A stretch of DNA of 64,000 nt, taken from NCBI RefSeq assembly GCF_020404765.1, contig NZ_JAIVEM010000052.1:59583-123582 (forward strand), written 5' to 3'. Shown here piece after piece: positions 8,402 to 17,993 of this stretch (its first letter is position 1; every line of letters begins with the position of its first letter). The translations under genes were made by a program, and so were the position numbers. Under the pieces are notes generated by a model. The model was not told the origin of the DNA and searched no databases. It saw nothing but the letters and a program-made list of their open reading frames with translations. This DNA is from Paenibacillus sp. BJ-4. Its GTDB lineage: Bacteria > Bacillota > Bacilli > Paenibacillales > Paenibacillaceae.

Positions 8402-8936
8402 AGTTCTAAAGAACTATAAAACAGCATGATTTATTAAAAAATTAAAGAGTTATTAATTTTGATTGATGTGAGCTTGACGGAATTTAATCCCATAAAATAG
8501 GAGGTCAAAGGCTGCTGCGGAAAAAGGCGGAATTTGTCGGATGATATCAGGATGAATTTGTTACATTTATGTTAATGGCATGTAAAGGTAAAATTGTTGT
8601 AGCACAAGGCTTTGGAGCTTTATTGCAAATCATAATAATTTTGATTTTACAAAATTCATGAAAATCTGAAAGCTCGTTTTGAATCAAATTAACCGATCAT
8701 GAGCAGCAGGCAATTCATGCAAAAAGTGAAATTGTTGCTTTTAAAGACTGAAAATAAATAGCATAATCTGGATTATATTTTATTTTTATGAACTCTATCA
8801 ATTTAGCCCTTTTGTCCCATGCCAAGCGATTTTAAAGTTTGTATATTTAAAATCAGCTAGAAAGTGTTGGAAGGAAAAAAGCGATATAAGGATTTATTGT
8901 AAAATCCTGAACTGCATAGAGGATGGAGGAATTCAT

Positions 8937-9761
8937 ATGACGACTCGGTCACAATCTTGGTTTGCGAAAAACGCGGTCCATCCGGCTGAGAGGCTCCAAC
9001 TATTTTGCTTCCCTTATGCCGGTGGTGGCGCTTCCATATTTAGTCCCTGGAAGTCTAGACTTGCGCCCGACATTACTGTTTTACCAGTACAGCTCCCGGG
9101 ACGTGAAAGCCGTTCAACAGAAGCCCCAATGGACACCATTCAAGACATTGTACACTCGCTGCTACCTGCTATGGCTTCGTACGTACATAAGCCTTTTGCT
9201 TTTTTCGGACACAGTATGGGAGCACTGATTGCATTTGAATCAGCACGGCAGTTGTACAGCAAAACTGGAAGATTGCCTATCCACATCATCGCGTCCGGTA
9301 AATCCGCACCACATCTTCCGTATTCTAAAAAACAACTTCATGATTTAGCAGATCAACCTTTCACCGAAGAGCTTCGTTTAATGCAGGGAACACCTGAAGA
9401 GGTACTGCAAAATGCAGAGTTAATGCAAATTATTATGCCTCGTCTGCGTGCGGATTTTAAGGTATGCGAAACGTATGTTTATCAGCCAGGGAATCCGTTG
9501 GCTTGTCCGATGACCATCTTTGGCGGCATGAAGGATTATGAGGTGACCACGGATTCACTTCATGCCTGGCAGCAGCACACCACATTGCCCATAGATGTGC
9601 AAATGTTCGAAGGCAATCACTTTTTCATCCATGAACAAGAGCAAAAAGTTATCAGCGCAGTCGTGAATATTTTGTCCGCATCCTCAGCCCAGAACCACGC
9701 TGCCGCAGCTCATGCATCATACAGCACCAATACCCTACAACCACGATTCAGGCAGAGTTAA
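8937..9761 (+). CDS. Type II thioesterase of a nonribosomal peptide/polyketide locus
   Basis: 274 residues from ATG 8937 with GGATGGAGGA upstream. These alpha/beta hydrolases remove wrong acyl groups from NRPS/PKS carrier domains. Family marks are LFCFPYAGGGAS near the N-terminus, the nucleophile elbow GHSMGALIAFE, the acid in FGGMKDYEVT and the catalytic His in EGNHFFIHE, so the enzyme looks intact. The last 25 residues (Ala/His/Ser-rich) go past the usual family end and may be read-through into decayed sequence. No synthetase genes are adjacent; downstream lie only remnants, so this is an orphan. Confidence 0.85.
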   Translation: MTTRSQSWFAKNAVHPAERLQLFCFPYAGGGASIFSPWKSRLAPDITVLPVQLPGRESRSTEAPMDTIQDIVHSLLPAMASYVHKPFAFFGHSMGALIAFESARQLYSKTGRLPIHIIASGKSAPHLPYSKKQLHDLADQPFTEELRLMQGTPEEVLQNAELMQIIMPRLRADFKVCETYVYQPGNPLACPMTIFGGMKDYEVTTDSLHAWQQHTTLPIDVQMFEGNHFFIHEQEQKVISAVVNILSASSAQNHAAAAHASYSTNTLQPRFRQS

Positions 9762-9955
9762 ATGACCCACACATCACGATACACTACGTTATTAACATCT
9801 CGGCAACCATTCGACAATCAGCCCACCACCAGGATGCAACTCTCAGCATAATTCAAGAACGATTTCATTCCATGCAAACATTCATACATCCAGAGCCAGA
9901 GTTTATCTCACTATGTCCATTGCAACTTAAAAAAGTTCGCACTGTGAAAGTGTGA
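9762..9955 (+). pseudogene. Possible out-of-frame coding remnant after the thioesterase
   Basis: A reading frame shifted relative to the thioesterase stays open through its 3' end and on to TGA at 9953-9955, about 65 codons beyond the thioesterase stop, without a start of its own. It reads like the C-terminal piece of a larger protein (ending LKKVRTVKV). An adenylate-forming ligase tail is conceivable but not proven. Confidence 0.25.
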
Positions 9956-9971
9956 GCAACGAAAAAGAGGG

Positions 9972-10455
9972 ATGTCCTTGTTTCGATCAAATTCTGCTTT
10001 TCGGAGACTCGCACGTTATGTAAGACCGTACAATCTATGGGTTTTCATAACAGTGCTCGCCTCCTTATGTTTGGCAGATATTGACATTATTTTAGGTAAG
10101 GCCATCGAGCAAATGGCAGAGGGGACCTTCTCGTCCACCGAGAACATGATCTATCTAGTTATTGGTATGACCCTCATTGGAATGCCCTGTAAGTTTGTGA
10201 TGAGGTACGCTTCAGCGCGATTTAGCGTTAGCGCTCTACGTGACCTGAGAGGCGACCTCGTACATAAGTTTTGCGATTTACCGGTTTCCAGTGTAGAGAG
10301 GAAATTTACCGGAGATTTGGTATCCCGTCTTACGAACAATACGGCGATGTTACAGAATTTTTTTATCGAGCAGCTTGCCAATCTGTTTTATTTACCACTT
10401 GTGTTTACGGCATCATTAACGTTGCTTTTAATGACAAGCTGGAAGCTGGTTTTGG
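9972..10455 (+). pseudogene. Truncated ABC exporter, N-terminal membrane domain only
   Basis: ATG 9972 (or TTG 9978, better spaced from AAAGAGGG) opens a frame with the N-terminal half of a type IV ABC exporter: LARYVRPYNLW, transmembrane helices, then coupling-helix text LRDLRGDLVHKFCDLPVS and GDLVSRLTNNTAMLQNF. Homology ends at LLLMTSWKLVLA near residue 160; after that the frame runs to 10586 through inverted foreign sequence. The remaining membrane helices and the whole ATPase domain are missing, so it cannot work as a transporter. It probably once exported the product of the lost synthetase. Confidence 0.8.
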
Positions 10456-10635
10456 CGAGAATTTCAGACTCTTCCTGCGGTGTTGCCAGTTTAATTTCGC
10501 TTACAGCGATGTTCGGATTGCCAGTAACCTGCTCCAGCAGATGGATAAAATGCCCAGCGATTCGCCGAATATCAGCTGCATCATAAACCTGTGTGTTAAA
10601 GCCGAAGCTGAGACGCAGCGCCTCACCCGGCATTA
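10450..10635 (-). pseudogene. Fragment of an NRPS condensation domain, inverted
   Basis: Read on the minus strand from about 10635, about 60 residues match the end of a condensation domain and the linker before an adenylation domain: LRLSFGFNTQVYDAADIRR, IAGHFIHLLEQV, NPNIAVSEI, ATPQEESEIL. No ribosome site or start belongs to it. It is joined directly to the ABC exporter fragment on one side and the serine hydrolase fragment on the other, both on the plus strand. This indicates deletion plus inversion inside an ancestral NRPS cluster. Confidence 0.75.
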
Positions 10636-10637
10636 CA

Positions 10638-11478
10638 GCGGAATGGTGTTAATGAACTTGCCGATAATATCCTCAACCCACTAATATCCGATGGACGGCC
10701 TGAGACGACACTGCCGACGCAGGCCGCTTCCCAGTCACTGGCTCGTTCTGCCACGCAAGTGAAGCTTTCGCCAGAGATCGAGGGCATATACCAGGTGAAT
10801 TTGAATCCCGTTCATGGGTGGGGGAAATGGATTCGAATGCTGGGAAGCATTAAATACACCGTTCAGATTCAAGATGATCATACATTGATCGTTAACGGGG
10901 AGTACCCGGATGAAAATGAAGCAACGGACAGAATTTTTCAAGCGGCAGGCGATGGTCTGTTTGTGGAAAAGGGGGGGCAGCTTAAAATTTTGCTGTATCA
11001 GCAAAACGGTACATGGATGATGGTCGCCCCGGATAGTGAAACCATGAAGCAGACGACACTTTGGCACCGTACCTGGACGCTGCTTGTCAGCTATGGTGCC
11101 GCCTCCTTGTTTTTCATCACAACCCTGCTGATTTGGGTCGCAAGATATGTGATCAGAGCTATCCGTAAAGATAAAGCTCATATTTCCTCCGCCCTTGCAT
11201 TCATCGCGTTGCTGAATACGATTTTTCTCAGCGTGCAGATCATTTATGGTAACAGTCAGATTGTATATGGATATCCCGTTTGGTATATTTGGGGGATTTG
11301 CACGCTCCCGCTGATTTCAGCGCTTATTGCCGTATGGGTTCTGATCGTGAATGGCGCTAAGCTGATTACAGGGGAAAGGAGAGCGAAAGCCACAGGCAAA
11401 ATCCTGTTTGCGGTAGTCACATTGCTGCATACAGTATATCTTTTCTACTGGAATTTCCTCCCTGTTCATTATTCCTAA
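10638..11478 (+). pseudogene. 5'-truncated serine hydrolase (beta-lactamase family) with C-terminal membrane helices
   Basis: The open frame begins abruptly at the inverted NRPS fragment with NGVNELADNIL, the text that normally follows the last catalytic-domain strand of beta-lactamase-family serine hydrolases, and continues to TAA at 11478. A GTG at 10759 could start a 239-residue protein, but it has no ribosome site. What remains is the C-terminal domain (LSPEIEGIYQVN...) and four hydrophobic segments (about 11085-11150, 11185-11235, 11265-11350, 11395-11460). The catalytic SxxK and YxN parts are gone. Such membrane-anchored hydrolases are often found near peptide antibiotic clusters. Confidence 0.7.
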
Positions 11479-11582
11479 ACATTTACAAAACAGCGCATGT
11501 CCGAACATAAATGAAGGCTAAAATTTGTATTTGGTCCCCACTCAGCTGGGGGCCGTAAACTAACAAACAGGAGGAATAGGAA

Positions 11583-14500
11583 TTGGGAATCATTCGTCTT
11601 TTTGCATCCCGTAGCTTCAAATACGCAACTGCGATGGTATTCACTTTGTCGTTGTACGCTGGTGCTGTGAGCAGCATACAACCGGCATCGGCAGAAGGCC
11701 CGGCTGATCCGGCCCCTTTTATCACCGCCAAAGTGGTCAATGAGAATGCTGGCAAAAAAGTGCTGTTCGATAATAGACACGGACAGACGTCCGGCGCTGC
11801 AGATTGGGTCATTGACGGAGGGTTTTCAGACTTCGGACAGGCCCTCGCGAATCGTGGCTATGATGTACATGAGCTGCGTCAATCTACGCCGATTACTTAC
11901 AATGATCTGAAGGATTATGATGTATTTGTGACGGCAGAGCCGAATATTCCTTTTAAACAGAGCGAACAGGCTGCAATGGAGCAGTATGTCAAGGCAGGTA
12001 ACAGCATTTTCTTCATTGGAGATCATTATAATGCGGACCGCAACAAAAACCGTTGGGACGGGTCGGAAAGTATAAACGGCTACCGTCGAGGGGCTTGGGA
12101 AGACCCTGGTAAGGGCATGAGCTCGGAAGAAAAAAACTCGGCCGTGATGCAGGGGGTAGTCAGCTCGAATTGGCTGGGTAGCAAGTTTGGTGTGCGTTTT
12201 CGCTACAATGCATTAGGCGATATTACCGCCAATCAGATTGTCGAGCCAGCGCAGGCCTTCGGCATTACAGCGGGAGTGAGCAATGTCGCTATGCACGCGG
12301 GATCAACGCTGGCGATTATCGACCCGGCCAAAGCCAAGGGCATCGTATACCTGCCTCAAACGAACCAGGCTTGGGGCAATGCGGTAGATCAGGGCGTCTA
12401 TAACGGAGGCGGCATACCGGAAGGACCCTATGCAGCTGTATCCAAAGTAGGACTTGGTAAAGCTGCTTTCCTGGGGGATTCATCTCCTGTTGAAGATGCT
12501 ACACCGAAATATCTGCGCGAAGAGACGGGAACCAAGAAGACGACGTATGACGGCTTTAAAGAGCAGGATGATGCCGTGCTGCTGGTTAATATCGTCGACT
12601 GGTTGTCCAAGAAGGAGGACTATACCAGCCTAAAAGATGTGAAAAGCTTGCAGCTTGACCAGCCGACGGCGTTGCTGCCTTTTGAAGAGCCACAGGCTTC
12701 GACGGAGCCGCAAGCTGAGCCTTGGTCCGCTCCCGCAGCAGGCTACAAGTGGTGGGATCAGCAAACTTTTAAAGCCGGAGCCTATGGCGGACCCACGGCC
12801 AGTGCGCAGCCAGTGTACAGTATCGTTCGTCAGGAACAGCTGCCGAATGCACAGCCTTTTCAAATTCGAATAACCGCGGACCAGTTGACCCCCAATACCA
12901 CGACTAGTGGATTCAGCACAGGCATTTATGTAGCGGGCGGCAATCAGGTAGCCCAGATTCAAAACCCGGATGGCAGCTGGCCGACCTCGTATGGTTATAG
13001 CGGAGTATTTAGTCTGGAGTCCGACAGCAAGGGACATGCCTACAAAGACCTCACCGTTCGGATCAAGTCGGGAACCAGCGGTGCAGCCAATCTTCGATTG
13101 AGACAAAACGGCAGCAATCTGCTGACCCAATCGGTCGTGCTGGCAGATGTCCCGGCCCAGCCGCTGCCTGAGGAAGGAAATAACGTTCCGGCACGTATTC
13201 GTATTGCTGAAGCGCGGAGCCTCCCGGCTGGCAAGGTCGTTACCTTGGAGGGCATTGTGACGACAGAGCCAGGTGCCTTTGGCGGTCAAGCTTTTTATAT
13301 GCAGGACGAAAGTGGAGGGATTTATGTTTATCAAAACCAAAGCGGCTTCCAGCAGGGCGATCAAGTAAAAATTACAGCCAACCTTGCATTGTATAACAGT
13401 GAACTGGAGCTGACCGATCCGGTGGCTATTGAAAAAACGGGTGAAGGACAGCTTCCCGCAGCTATAAAAATCACTGAATTAAGCAACGCCAACCAAGGAC
13501 AGCTGGTTGAGCTTCCCTCTGCCATCATACGTAATGTGATCGATGCGACTCCAGCTGGTTCATTTGAATTTGATGTGGTTTCTGGCGAGACAAGTCACCA
13601 TGTACGCGTGGATGCACGCACAGGTGTCACTCGGACCTCTTTTCCATATCAAGAAGGACAGCAAGTAAAAGTGAAAGGCATATCAGCAATTTTTAAAGGG
13701 AATTATCAGTTAAAGCCACGCGGGCTGGATGATTTTTCAGTTGAAGTAGGGGCGGTGTTGCAAGAAGTAAAGCTTTCGCTGGACCACCAAAATCTCAATG
13801 TAGGAGATACCGCAACTACATCTCTTAAAGGTACGTTGACGGATGGCAGCGAAGCTGATTTAAGTAAAGCTTCTGTTCAGTATACCAGCAGTCATGAGGC
13901 TGTCACGCTGGATACGTATGGAGAGCTTCGAGCGGTAAAAGAGGGAAGCGCCGAGATTGCAGCGAGCGTCACGCTGGAGGGCAAAACCGTCGTATCCAAT
14001 CCTGTAACCGTTACAGTCGGAAAAGCCGCAGCTGGTGAAGTGCCGGGCAAACCTGTTCTATCCGATGATAACGGGCAGGATAACGGCCTGAAGGATGGTA
14101 ATTATCATATCACTATGAATCTGTGGTGGGGCACGAACGGTGATGAACTCAAGCTGTACGAAAACGACGAGCTGATCGGAACTCAACCTCTGCAAGCTGC
14201 TTCCCCTGGAGCACAAAGTGCAGTCATTCCAGTAACAGGGAAGGGCAATGGCACCTACACGTATACCGCTGAGCTGATCAACGCTTACGGCAAAGCGACC
14301 AGTGATCCGTTAGTCGTCAAAGTGACAGATGCTTCACCCGGCTTTCCGGTGCTGTCACATGACAACTGGGACGGTGACGGTAACTATACGGTTTCCATGA
14401 ATATGTGGTGGGGCACGAACGCGACCCAATATAATTTATATGAAAATGGTGAGTTGCTCGACACGCAAGAGCTGCCGAACCAAACTCCGCAGGCTCAAAG

Positions 14501-14618
14501 CGCAGCTACTAACATTCAAGGCCGAAAGCCAGGTACATATGAGTATCGGGCGGAGCTGATCAATGCCTCGGGGCAAGTTTCCAGCAAAACGATTAGCGTC
14601 GAAGTGAAGGATCGTTAA
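11583..14618 (+). CDS. Large secreted multidomain protein with OB-fold, BIG2 and repeated Fn3-like domains
   Basis: 1011 residues from TTG 11583 (AGGAGGA 7 bases upstream). Signal peptide to about residue 37 (ASA). Residues 55-345 form a DUF4350/GATase-like region ([51 protein letters not shown]). About 395-525 is a second beta-rich domain, 530-720 two OB-fold nuclease-type segments (as in YhcR), 725-810 a BIG2-like Ig domain, and 820-1011 two related Fn3-like modules sharing WWGTN, LYEN and AELINA, as in Paenibacillus chitinases. No LPXTG or membrane anchor is present, so it is probably released or bound through the C-terminal modules. Enzymatic activity is not established. Confidence 0.7.
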   Translation: MGIIRLFASRSFKYATAMVFTLSLYAGAVSSIQPASAEGPADPAPFITAKVVNENAGKKVLFDNRHGQTSGAADWVIDGGFSDFGQALANRGYDVHELRQSTPITYNDLKDYDVFVTAEPNIPFKQSEQAAMEQYVKAGNSIFFIGDHYNADRNKNRWDGSESINGYRRGAWEDPGKGMSSEEKNSAVMQGVVSSNWLGSKFGVRFRYNALGDITANQIVEPAQAFGITAGVSNVAMHAGSTLAIIDPAKAKGIVYLPQTNQAWGNAVDQGVYNGGGIPEGPYAAVSKVGLGKAAFLGDSSPVEDATPKYLREETGTKKTTYDGFKEQDDAVLLVNIVDWLSKKEDYTSLKDVKSLQLDQPTALLPFEEPQASTEPQAEPWSAPAAGYKWWDQQTFKAGAYGGPTASAQPVYSIVRQEQLPNAQPFQIRITADQLTPNTTTSGFSTGIYVAGGNQVAQIQNPDGSWPTSYGYSGVFSLESDSKGHAYKDLTVRIKSGTSGAANLRLRQNGSNLLTQSVVLADVPAQPLPEEGNNVPARIRIAEARSLPAGKVVTLEGIVTTEPGAFGGQAFYMQDESGGIYVYQNQSGFQQGDQVKITANLALYNSELELTDPVAIEKTGEGQLPAAIKITELSNANQGQLVELPSAIIRNVIDATPAGSFEFDVVSGETSHHVRVDARTGVTRTSFPYQEGQQVKVKGISAIFKGNYQLKPRGLDDFSVEVGAVLQEVKLSLDHQNLNVGDTATTSLKGTLTDGSEADLSKASVQYTSSHEAVTLDTYGELRAVKEGSAEIAASVTLEGKTVVSNPVTVTVGKAAAGEVPGKPVLSDDNGQDNGLKDGNYHITMNLWWGTNGDELKLYENDELIGTQPLQAASPGAQSAVIPVTGKGNGTYTYTAELINAYGKATSDPLVVKVTDASPGFPVLSHDNWDGDGNYTVSMNMWWGTNATQYNLYENGELLDTQELPNQTPQAQSAATNIQGRKPGTYEYRAELINASGQVSSKTISVEVKDR

Positions 14619-14623
14619 ATCAT

Positions 14624-14668
14624 AAGAGCAACTATTGGCTTTACAAGAGTCAATAGTTGCTCTTTTTT
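14624..14668 (+). terminator. Terminator of the multidomain protein gene
   Basis: AAGAGCAACTATTG pairs perfectly with CAATAGTTGCTCTT, followed by six T. Confidence 0.93.
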
Positions 14669-14734
14669 ATTTTTTATCTAAGCTGTCGCTCCGTATGTTG
14701 ACAGTCGCTTTTCATTCCGAATATTAGTTATTAC

Positions 14735-14758
14735 AAAAATAGCCCCCGGGAACGGGGA
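14735..14758 (-). terminator. Small GC-rich terminator on the minus strand
   Basis: On the minus strand CCCCG-TTCC-CGGGG is followed by GCTATTTTT. It lies just beyond the stop of the 40-residue gene that ends at 14768. Confidence 0.55.
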
Positions 14759-14767
14759 CCTGCCCAT

Positions 14768-14890
14768 TTAGGATTGGGTTGGCGAAGCAGTAAGTCCCTC
14801 TATATCTGAGGAGCCATAGAAGAACAAGGCAACTAGAATCACAATAATGACAACCTCTGCAAAATGTTCTCCATCAAACTCACTCACCAC
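14768..14890 (-). CDS. Small single-pass membrane protein, 40 residues (YjcZ-like)
   Basis: GTG at 14890 (a second GTG at 14887) follows AAAGGAG by 6-7 bases. The 40-residue product has a short acidic start (SEFDGEH), one membrane segment (FAEVVIIVILVALFFYG) and a polar tail. The size and hydrophobic core resemble the YjcZ/YhjA-type small sporulation membrane proteins of Bacillales, although the Gly/Tyr-rich start of YjcZ is absent. It is followed by the next minus-strand gene's region and its own small terminator. Short length keeps the function unknown. Confidence 0.6.
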   Translation of the reverse strand: MVSEFDGEHFAEVVIIVILVALFFYGSSDIEGLTASPTQS

Positions 14891-14912
14891 AAATATCTCC
14901 TTTCGCCACTTG

Positions 14913-15272
14913 TTAATTATTTATTTTCTGTGAAAAGGCTTGTATCACCTGATCCAGTGTCATATTGCCGTTATCATTTAAAAATTTCACCATATTATCG
15001 ACATTGGATGGAGCGGATGCTAATGTTTTGTATTTGCCCGTGAGTCCCAAAAATAATGTTGCTTGTCTGTATAAAGTAACGGAATCGACGTTTAGTTTTC
15101 CTGTTAATAGTAGAGCTGCTACAAGAACCTCTACATTTTTTCCTTGAAGAGCGGAAAAAATAGCCGAATTAGTGTTTAATCCGTTTTTCTTTTGACCGTT
15201 GGGGGATGATTTGGATTTGCGATTTCCATTCCCACTCCCATTTCCGTTTCTATTCTTTCCTAAGGAAGTCAT
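14913..15272 (-). CDS. Hypothetical protein, Asn/Gly/Lys-rich N-terminus, 119 residues
   Basis: ATG 15272 has GGGAGGAAG 6-8 bases upstream and is preferred over an in-frame start 25 codons earlier. Residues 1-40 are low complexity (Asn, Gly, Ser, Lys); residues 45-119 look like a compact helical domain (VEVLVAALLLTGKL, ATLFLGLTGKY, DNMVKFLNDNG). No known family is recognised. It sits upstream of the 40-residue membrane protein gene on the same strand and the two could be cotranscribed (22 bases apart). A spore-related role is a guess based on composition. Confidence 0.65.
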   Translation of the reverse strand: MTSLGKNRNGNGSGNGNRKSKSSPNGQKKNGLNTNSAIFSALQGKNVEVLVAALLLTGKLNVDSVTLYRQATLFLGLTGKYKTLASAPSNVDNMVKFLNDNGNMTLDQVIQAFSQKINN

Positions 15273-15524
15273 TGAATCTTCCTCCCACCTTAAACTGTTC
15301 TTGTCTGGTATGATAAGGGGTTTGAGACAAGGACAGCGGCACTGCATGTGCTCATCAAAATGCGTTATAATCTTATCATATGCGATAAAAAAACATTGGT
15401 TACTGTAAGAATAACCCTGACTGAGTCCTCCCGACTTCTATCACATTGTAATTTCTTTTCGCATGTTGGTTCAATATAGAGTAAACTACAATAAAGCAAG
15501 CTAAATAGGAGTTGTGAATAATAT

Positions 15525-16004
15525 ATGTCAAACGAAGAAGTATTGTTAACCAAAGAGGGATTAGCCAAGCTGGAGGATGAGCTTAAGGAACTGAAGACCG
15601 TAAAACGCAAGGAGCTGGCTGAACGTCTCAAGCTCGCGATCAGCTACGGGGACCTGAAGGAGAATAGTGAGTATCACTCCGCTAAGGACGATCAAGCGTT
15701 CATGGAAACACGAATCATGGTATTGGAGAAAATGTTGACCAAAGCTCGGATTGTGGATGAAAGTAATCTGGACCTTGGGACCGTTAGTATCGGTTCAACC
15801 GTCATTCTCAATGATATCGAATTTTCGGAGAAGATGGAGTACAAAATTGTAAGTCCTGCTGAGGCAGACGTTCTGGATAATAAGATTTCCTATGAGAGCC
15901 CTTTAGGTAAGGCGCTTTTGGGAAAAGAAGTGGGCAGTATCATTCATGTAGATGCACCCATGGCTGTCATTAAATATGAGCTGCTCGAAATTAAGCTCAC
16001 GTAG
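15525..16004 (+). CDS. greA: Transcription elongation factor GreA
   Basis: 159 residues, the normal GreA length. The N-terminal coiled coil carries LTKEGLAKLEDELKELK and GDLKENSEYHSAKDDQAF, including the acidic Asp-Leu-Lys-Glu-Asn tip that projects into the RNA polymerase channel to trigger cleavage of backtracked RNA. The C-terminal FKBP-like domain includes SPLGKALLGKEVG. The gene stands alone between an A/T-rich promoter region and its own terminator. In this genus there may be other greA copies elsewhere, so paralogy is possible. Confidence 0.93.
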   Translation: MSNEEVLLTKEGLAKLEDELKELKTVKRKELAERLKLAISYGDLKENSEYHSAKDDQAFMETRIMVLEKMLTKARIVDESNLDLGTVSIGSTVILNDIEFSEKMEYKIVSPAEADVLDNKISYESPLGKALLGKEVGSIIHVDAPMAVIKYELLEIKLT

Positions 16005-16008
16005 TTCA

Positions 16009-16046
16009 TTCCCGATTCCCTTTATAAGGGGGCCGGGATTTTTTTA
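16009..16046 (+). terminator. Terminator after greA
   Basis: TCCCGATTCCCTT pairs with AGGGGGCCGGGA (with bulges) around TATA and is followed by seven T. Confidence 0.8.
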
Positions 16047-16066
16047 ATTTCTCGTTGCTCACATAA

Positions 16067-16101
16067 CAGCATATGGAGCACCGCCTGCGCTCCATATGCT
16101 G
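16067..16101. repeat. 13-bp perfect inverted repeat
   Basis: CAGCATATGGAGC (16067-16079) and GCTCCATATGCTG (16089-16101) around a 9-base loop. It lies between the greA terminator and the niaR stop and may end the nifS-niaR transcript, though no T run follows on the minus strand. Confidence 0.6.
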
Positions 16102-16138
16102 GACAAAGTGTTCGTTGTAGCTGCTATAGCGATATAAG

Positions 16139-16678
16139 CTAGTCCGTCATCAGGAAGCCGGCTTGCTCCAGTGCAGCACAGGCATCATTAATTTTAGCTT
16201 CATCCGAGGCGTGTAAGGTATGAAGATGGATGCCACCGGTTAGCTGGGACAAATAAGTAGCCTGAGTGGAGTTGATTTTGCGGATGAAATCCTCCACTTC
16301 TTTGCGATTTCCGACCCGTATCGGAGCAGTCAGATCGCCATATACCGGATGCTCCACAATAACATCCTGCACACTTACACCATAGTCCACAATTAGCTTT
16401 AATTCCTCTTCTGTCTGTTCGGGTCGGTGATTGCACACGATAATACGTGAGGCTATGGGAGCAGCCTGCGCAGCAGGCTCCATGTAAATGTATCCTTGGC
16501 TCGTTGCCAAAATAGGCTCTTGGCTTGCTTTTAACAGGGAAATATCCTGTACAATTACTTGTCTGGAGACGGAGGCTCTGCGTGCCAGCTCGCTCCCGGT
16601 CAGCGGCGATTCGTTCTTGAGCCACAGCAGTAGCTGCTTGCGGCGATCCGTTCCTGACCATTTTGAAGATTCAGTCAA
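16139..16678 (-). CDS. niaR: NAD biosynthesis transcriptional repressor NiaR (HTH and 3H domain)
   Basis: 179 residues. An N-terminal HTH (SPLTGSELARRASVSRQVIV) is followed by the 3H ligand domain, which has the expected His residues in ICNHRPEQ, VEHPVYGDL and GGIHLHTL. NiaR/YrxA proteins bind nicotinate and repress NAD synthesis and niacin uptake genes in Firmicutes. The start ATGA overlaps the stop of nifS (16675-16678), so both are translated together. nadA diverges from this pair, and a perfect palindrome lies between them. Confidence 0.9.
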   Translation of the reverse strand: MTESSKWSGTDRRKQLLLWLKNESPLTGSELARRASVSRQVIVQDISLLKASQEPILATSQGYIYMEPAAQAAPIASRIIVCNHRPEQTEEELKLIVDYGVSVQDVIVEHPVYGDLTAPIRVGNRKEVEDFIRKINSTQATYLSQLTGGIHLHTLHASDEAKINDACAALEQAGFLMTD

Positions 16679-17826
16679 TGGGATAAGCTCCTTTCTTGTC
16701 GATGCGTCAAGTCTGTCAAAATACCTACCAGTACATTCAGGTCCTCAATTGTAGTCGTCCTTCCGAAAGAAATACGGATAAATTGTAAAGCTTCACGGTC
16801 AGAGGCTCCAAGCGCTTGTAAGGCAGGCGAAGGTTCGTGGTGTCCAGCGGCACATGCGCTGCCGGTAGATATACAGACGCCGCTGCGGTTACATTCCAGC
16901 ATAACATATTGTCCCTCGTAACCGTGAAAAAAACATCCCACGATATGATTGAGCACAGCTGTGCCGCTTTCCTGTACGACCCAATGCAACGGAATGGATC
17001 TCTCCTGAACTTGGGTAATAAAGTATTGCCTTAATGAAGCATACCGTTGCTGATGCAGATCCATTTGTTCAGTCATCATTTCTGCTGCTGCGACAAACGC
17101 TGCAATACCGGGAACATTAACCGTTCCGGGACGAAATCCGTTTTCATGTAGTGTATCAGGGTACACAGGACGCCAAGGGATGCCCGGCTTGAGATAGGCA
17201 GCACCGACACCTTTTGGGCCGTACACTTTATGGCTTGATACGGAGAGGGCGTCCACTCCCAAAGCTGCTACATCAATGGAAATGTTTCCAAAGGTCTGTA
17301 CCGCATCGCTGTGGAGCAAAATACCACGATCTCGCAATAGGGGAGATAAGGCAGCAAGATCCTGAATCAGTCCAGTTTCCGAATTGGCGTGTTGCACGGA
17401 TACGAGACCGGTGGTTTCTCTGAGATGAGGTAAGAGAGCTTCGACGGTTATTCGTCCGTTCTTGCCCGGCTGTACAATCGTCAGCTCATAGCCCTGACTC
17501 TCCAGCAAAGTGGCAAGATTGTACATGGAATGATGCTCCAGTGCGCTCATAATCCAATGTCTTTTGTGCTCTGGCAATCCATTCAGAATCGACTGCACAA
17601 CCAACATATTGGATTCCGTTCCTCCTGTTGTAAAATAGATGCCTTCCTTTTGCCCGCCAATCATATTCGCCATCCGTTGTCTGCAGTAATCGAGCACATA
17701 AGCCGCTTGACCGCCTGCATCATGGAGGCTGCTGGAATTTCCGAACATTTCTTTATTTAGTGCGCTATACATATTCAAGGCTTCGTCACACATCGGTGTG
17801 GAAGCGGCATAGTCCAGATAAATCAC
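16675..17826 (-). CDS. nifS: Cysteine desulfurase of the NAD operon (NifS-like)
   Basis: 383 residues from GTG 17826, 7 bases after AGGGAGG; the family begins exactly with IYLDYAAST here, so the longer frame to 17907 is not used. The PLP lysine is in SSHKVYGPKGVGA, the PLP His in LEHHS, and the active Cys loop is GVCISTGSACAAG. The neighbouring niaR and nadA indicate that it supplies sulfur for the Fe-S cluster of quinolinate synthase, as nifS does beside nadBCA in B. subtilis. Confidence 0.92.
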   Translation of the reverse strand: MIYLDYAASTPMCDEALNMYSALNKEMFGNSSSLHDAGGQAAYVLDYCRQRMANMIGGQKEGIYFTTGGTESNMLVVQSILNGLPEHKRHWIMSALEHHSMYNLATLLESQGYELTIVQPGKNGRITVEALLPHLRETTGLVSVQHANSETGLIQDLAALSPLLRDRGILLHSDAVQTFGNISIDVAALGVDALSVSSHKVYGPKGVGAAYLKPGIPWRPVYPDTLHENGFRPGTVNVPGIAAFVAAAEMMTEQMDLHQQRYASLRQYFITQVQERSIPLHWVVQESGTAVLNHIVGCFFHGYEGQYVMLECNRSGVCISTGSACAAGHHEPSPALQALGASDREALQFIRISFGRTTTIEDLNVLVGILTDLTHRQERSLSH

Positions 17827-17898
17827 AGCCAATCCTCCCTGCTTAAAAATAATTCCATTACAAAAATCCTTGAGATTATTGTAGGCATGTGTAAATAT

Positions 17899-17914
17899 AA
17901 GTGTCAAGACACTT
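17899..17914. promoter_or_regulatory. Palindrome between nifS and nadA, probable NiaR operator
   Basis: AAGTGTC-AA-GACACTT is a perfect 7+7 inverted repeat located 73 bases before the nifS start and 80 bases before the nadA ATG. Its position between divergent NAD genes next to the niaR gene suggests autoregulation and control of both transcripts. The exact NiaR consensus was not checked. Confidence 0.6.
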
Positions 17915-17993
17915 GTAAATATGCATGTAACACGACGGTTATCTGTTCATAAAAGCAGAGACAGACAGCTACAAAGATAATGGAGGGATTAGG

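Noticed and set aside
10271..10684. 137-residue plus-strand frame
   Set aside because: It is a chance frame running across the ABC, inverted NRPS and hydrolase remnants; its sequence changes origin at the junctions.
12630..13364. 244-residue minus-strand frame inside the large secreted protein gene
   Set aside because: Antisense shadow of a GC-biased coding region; no start signals or domain.
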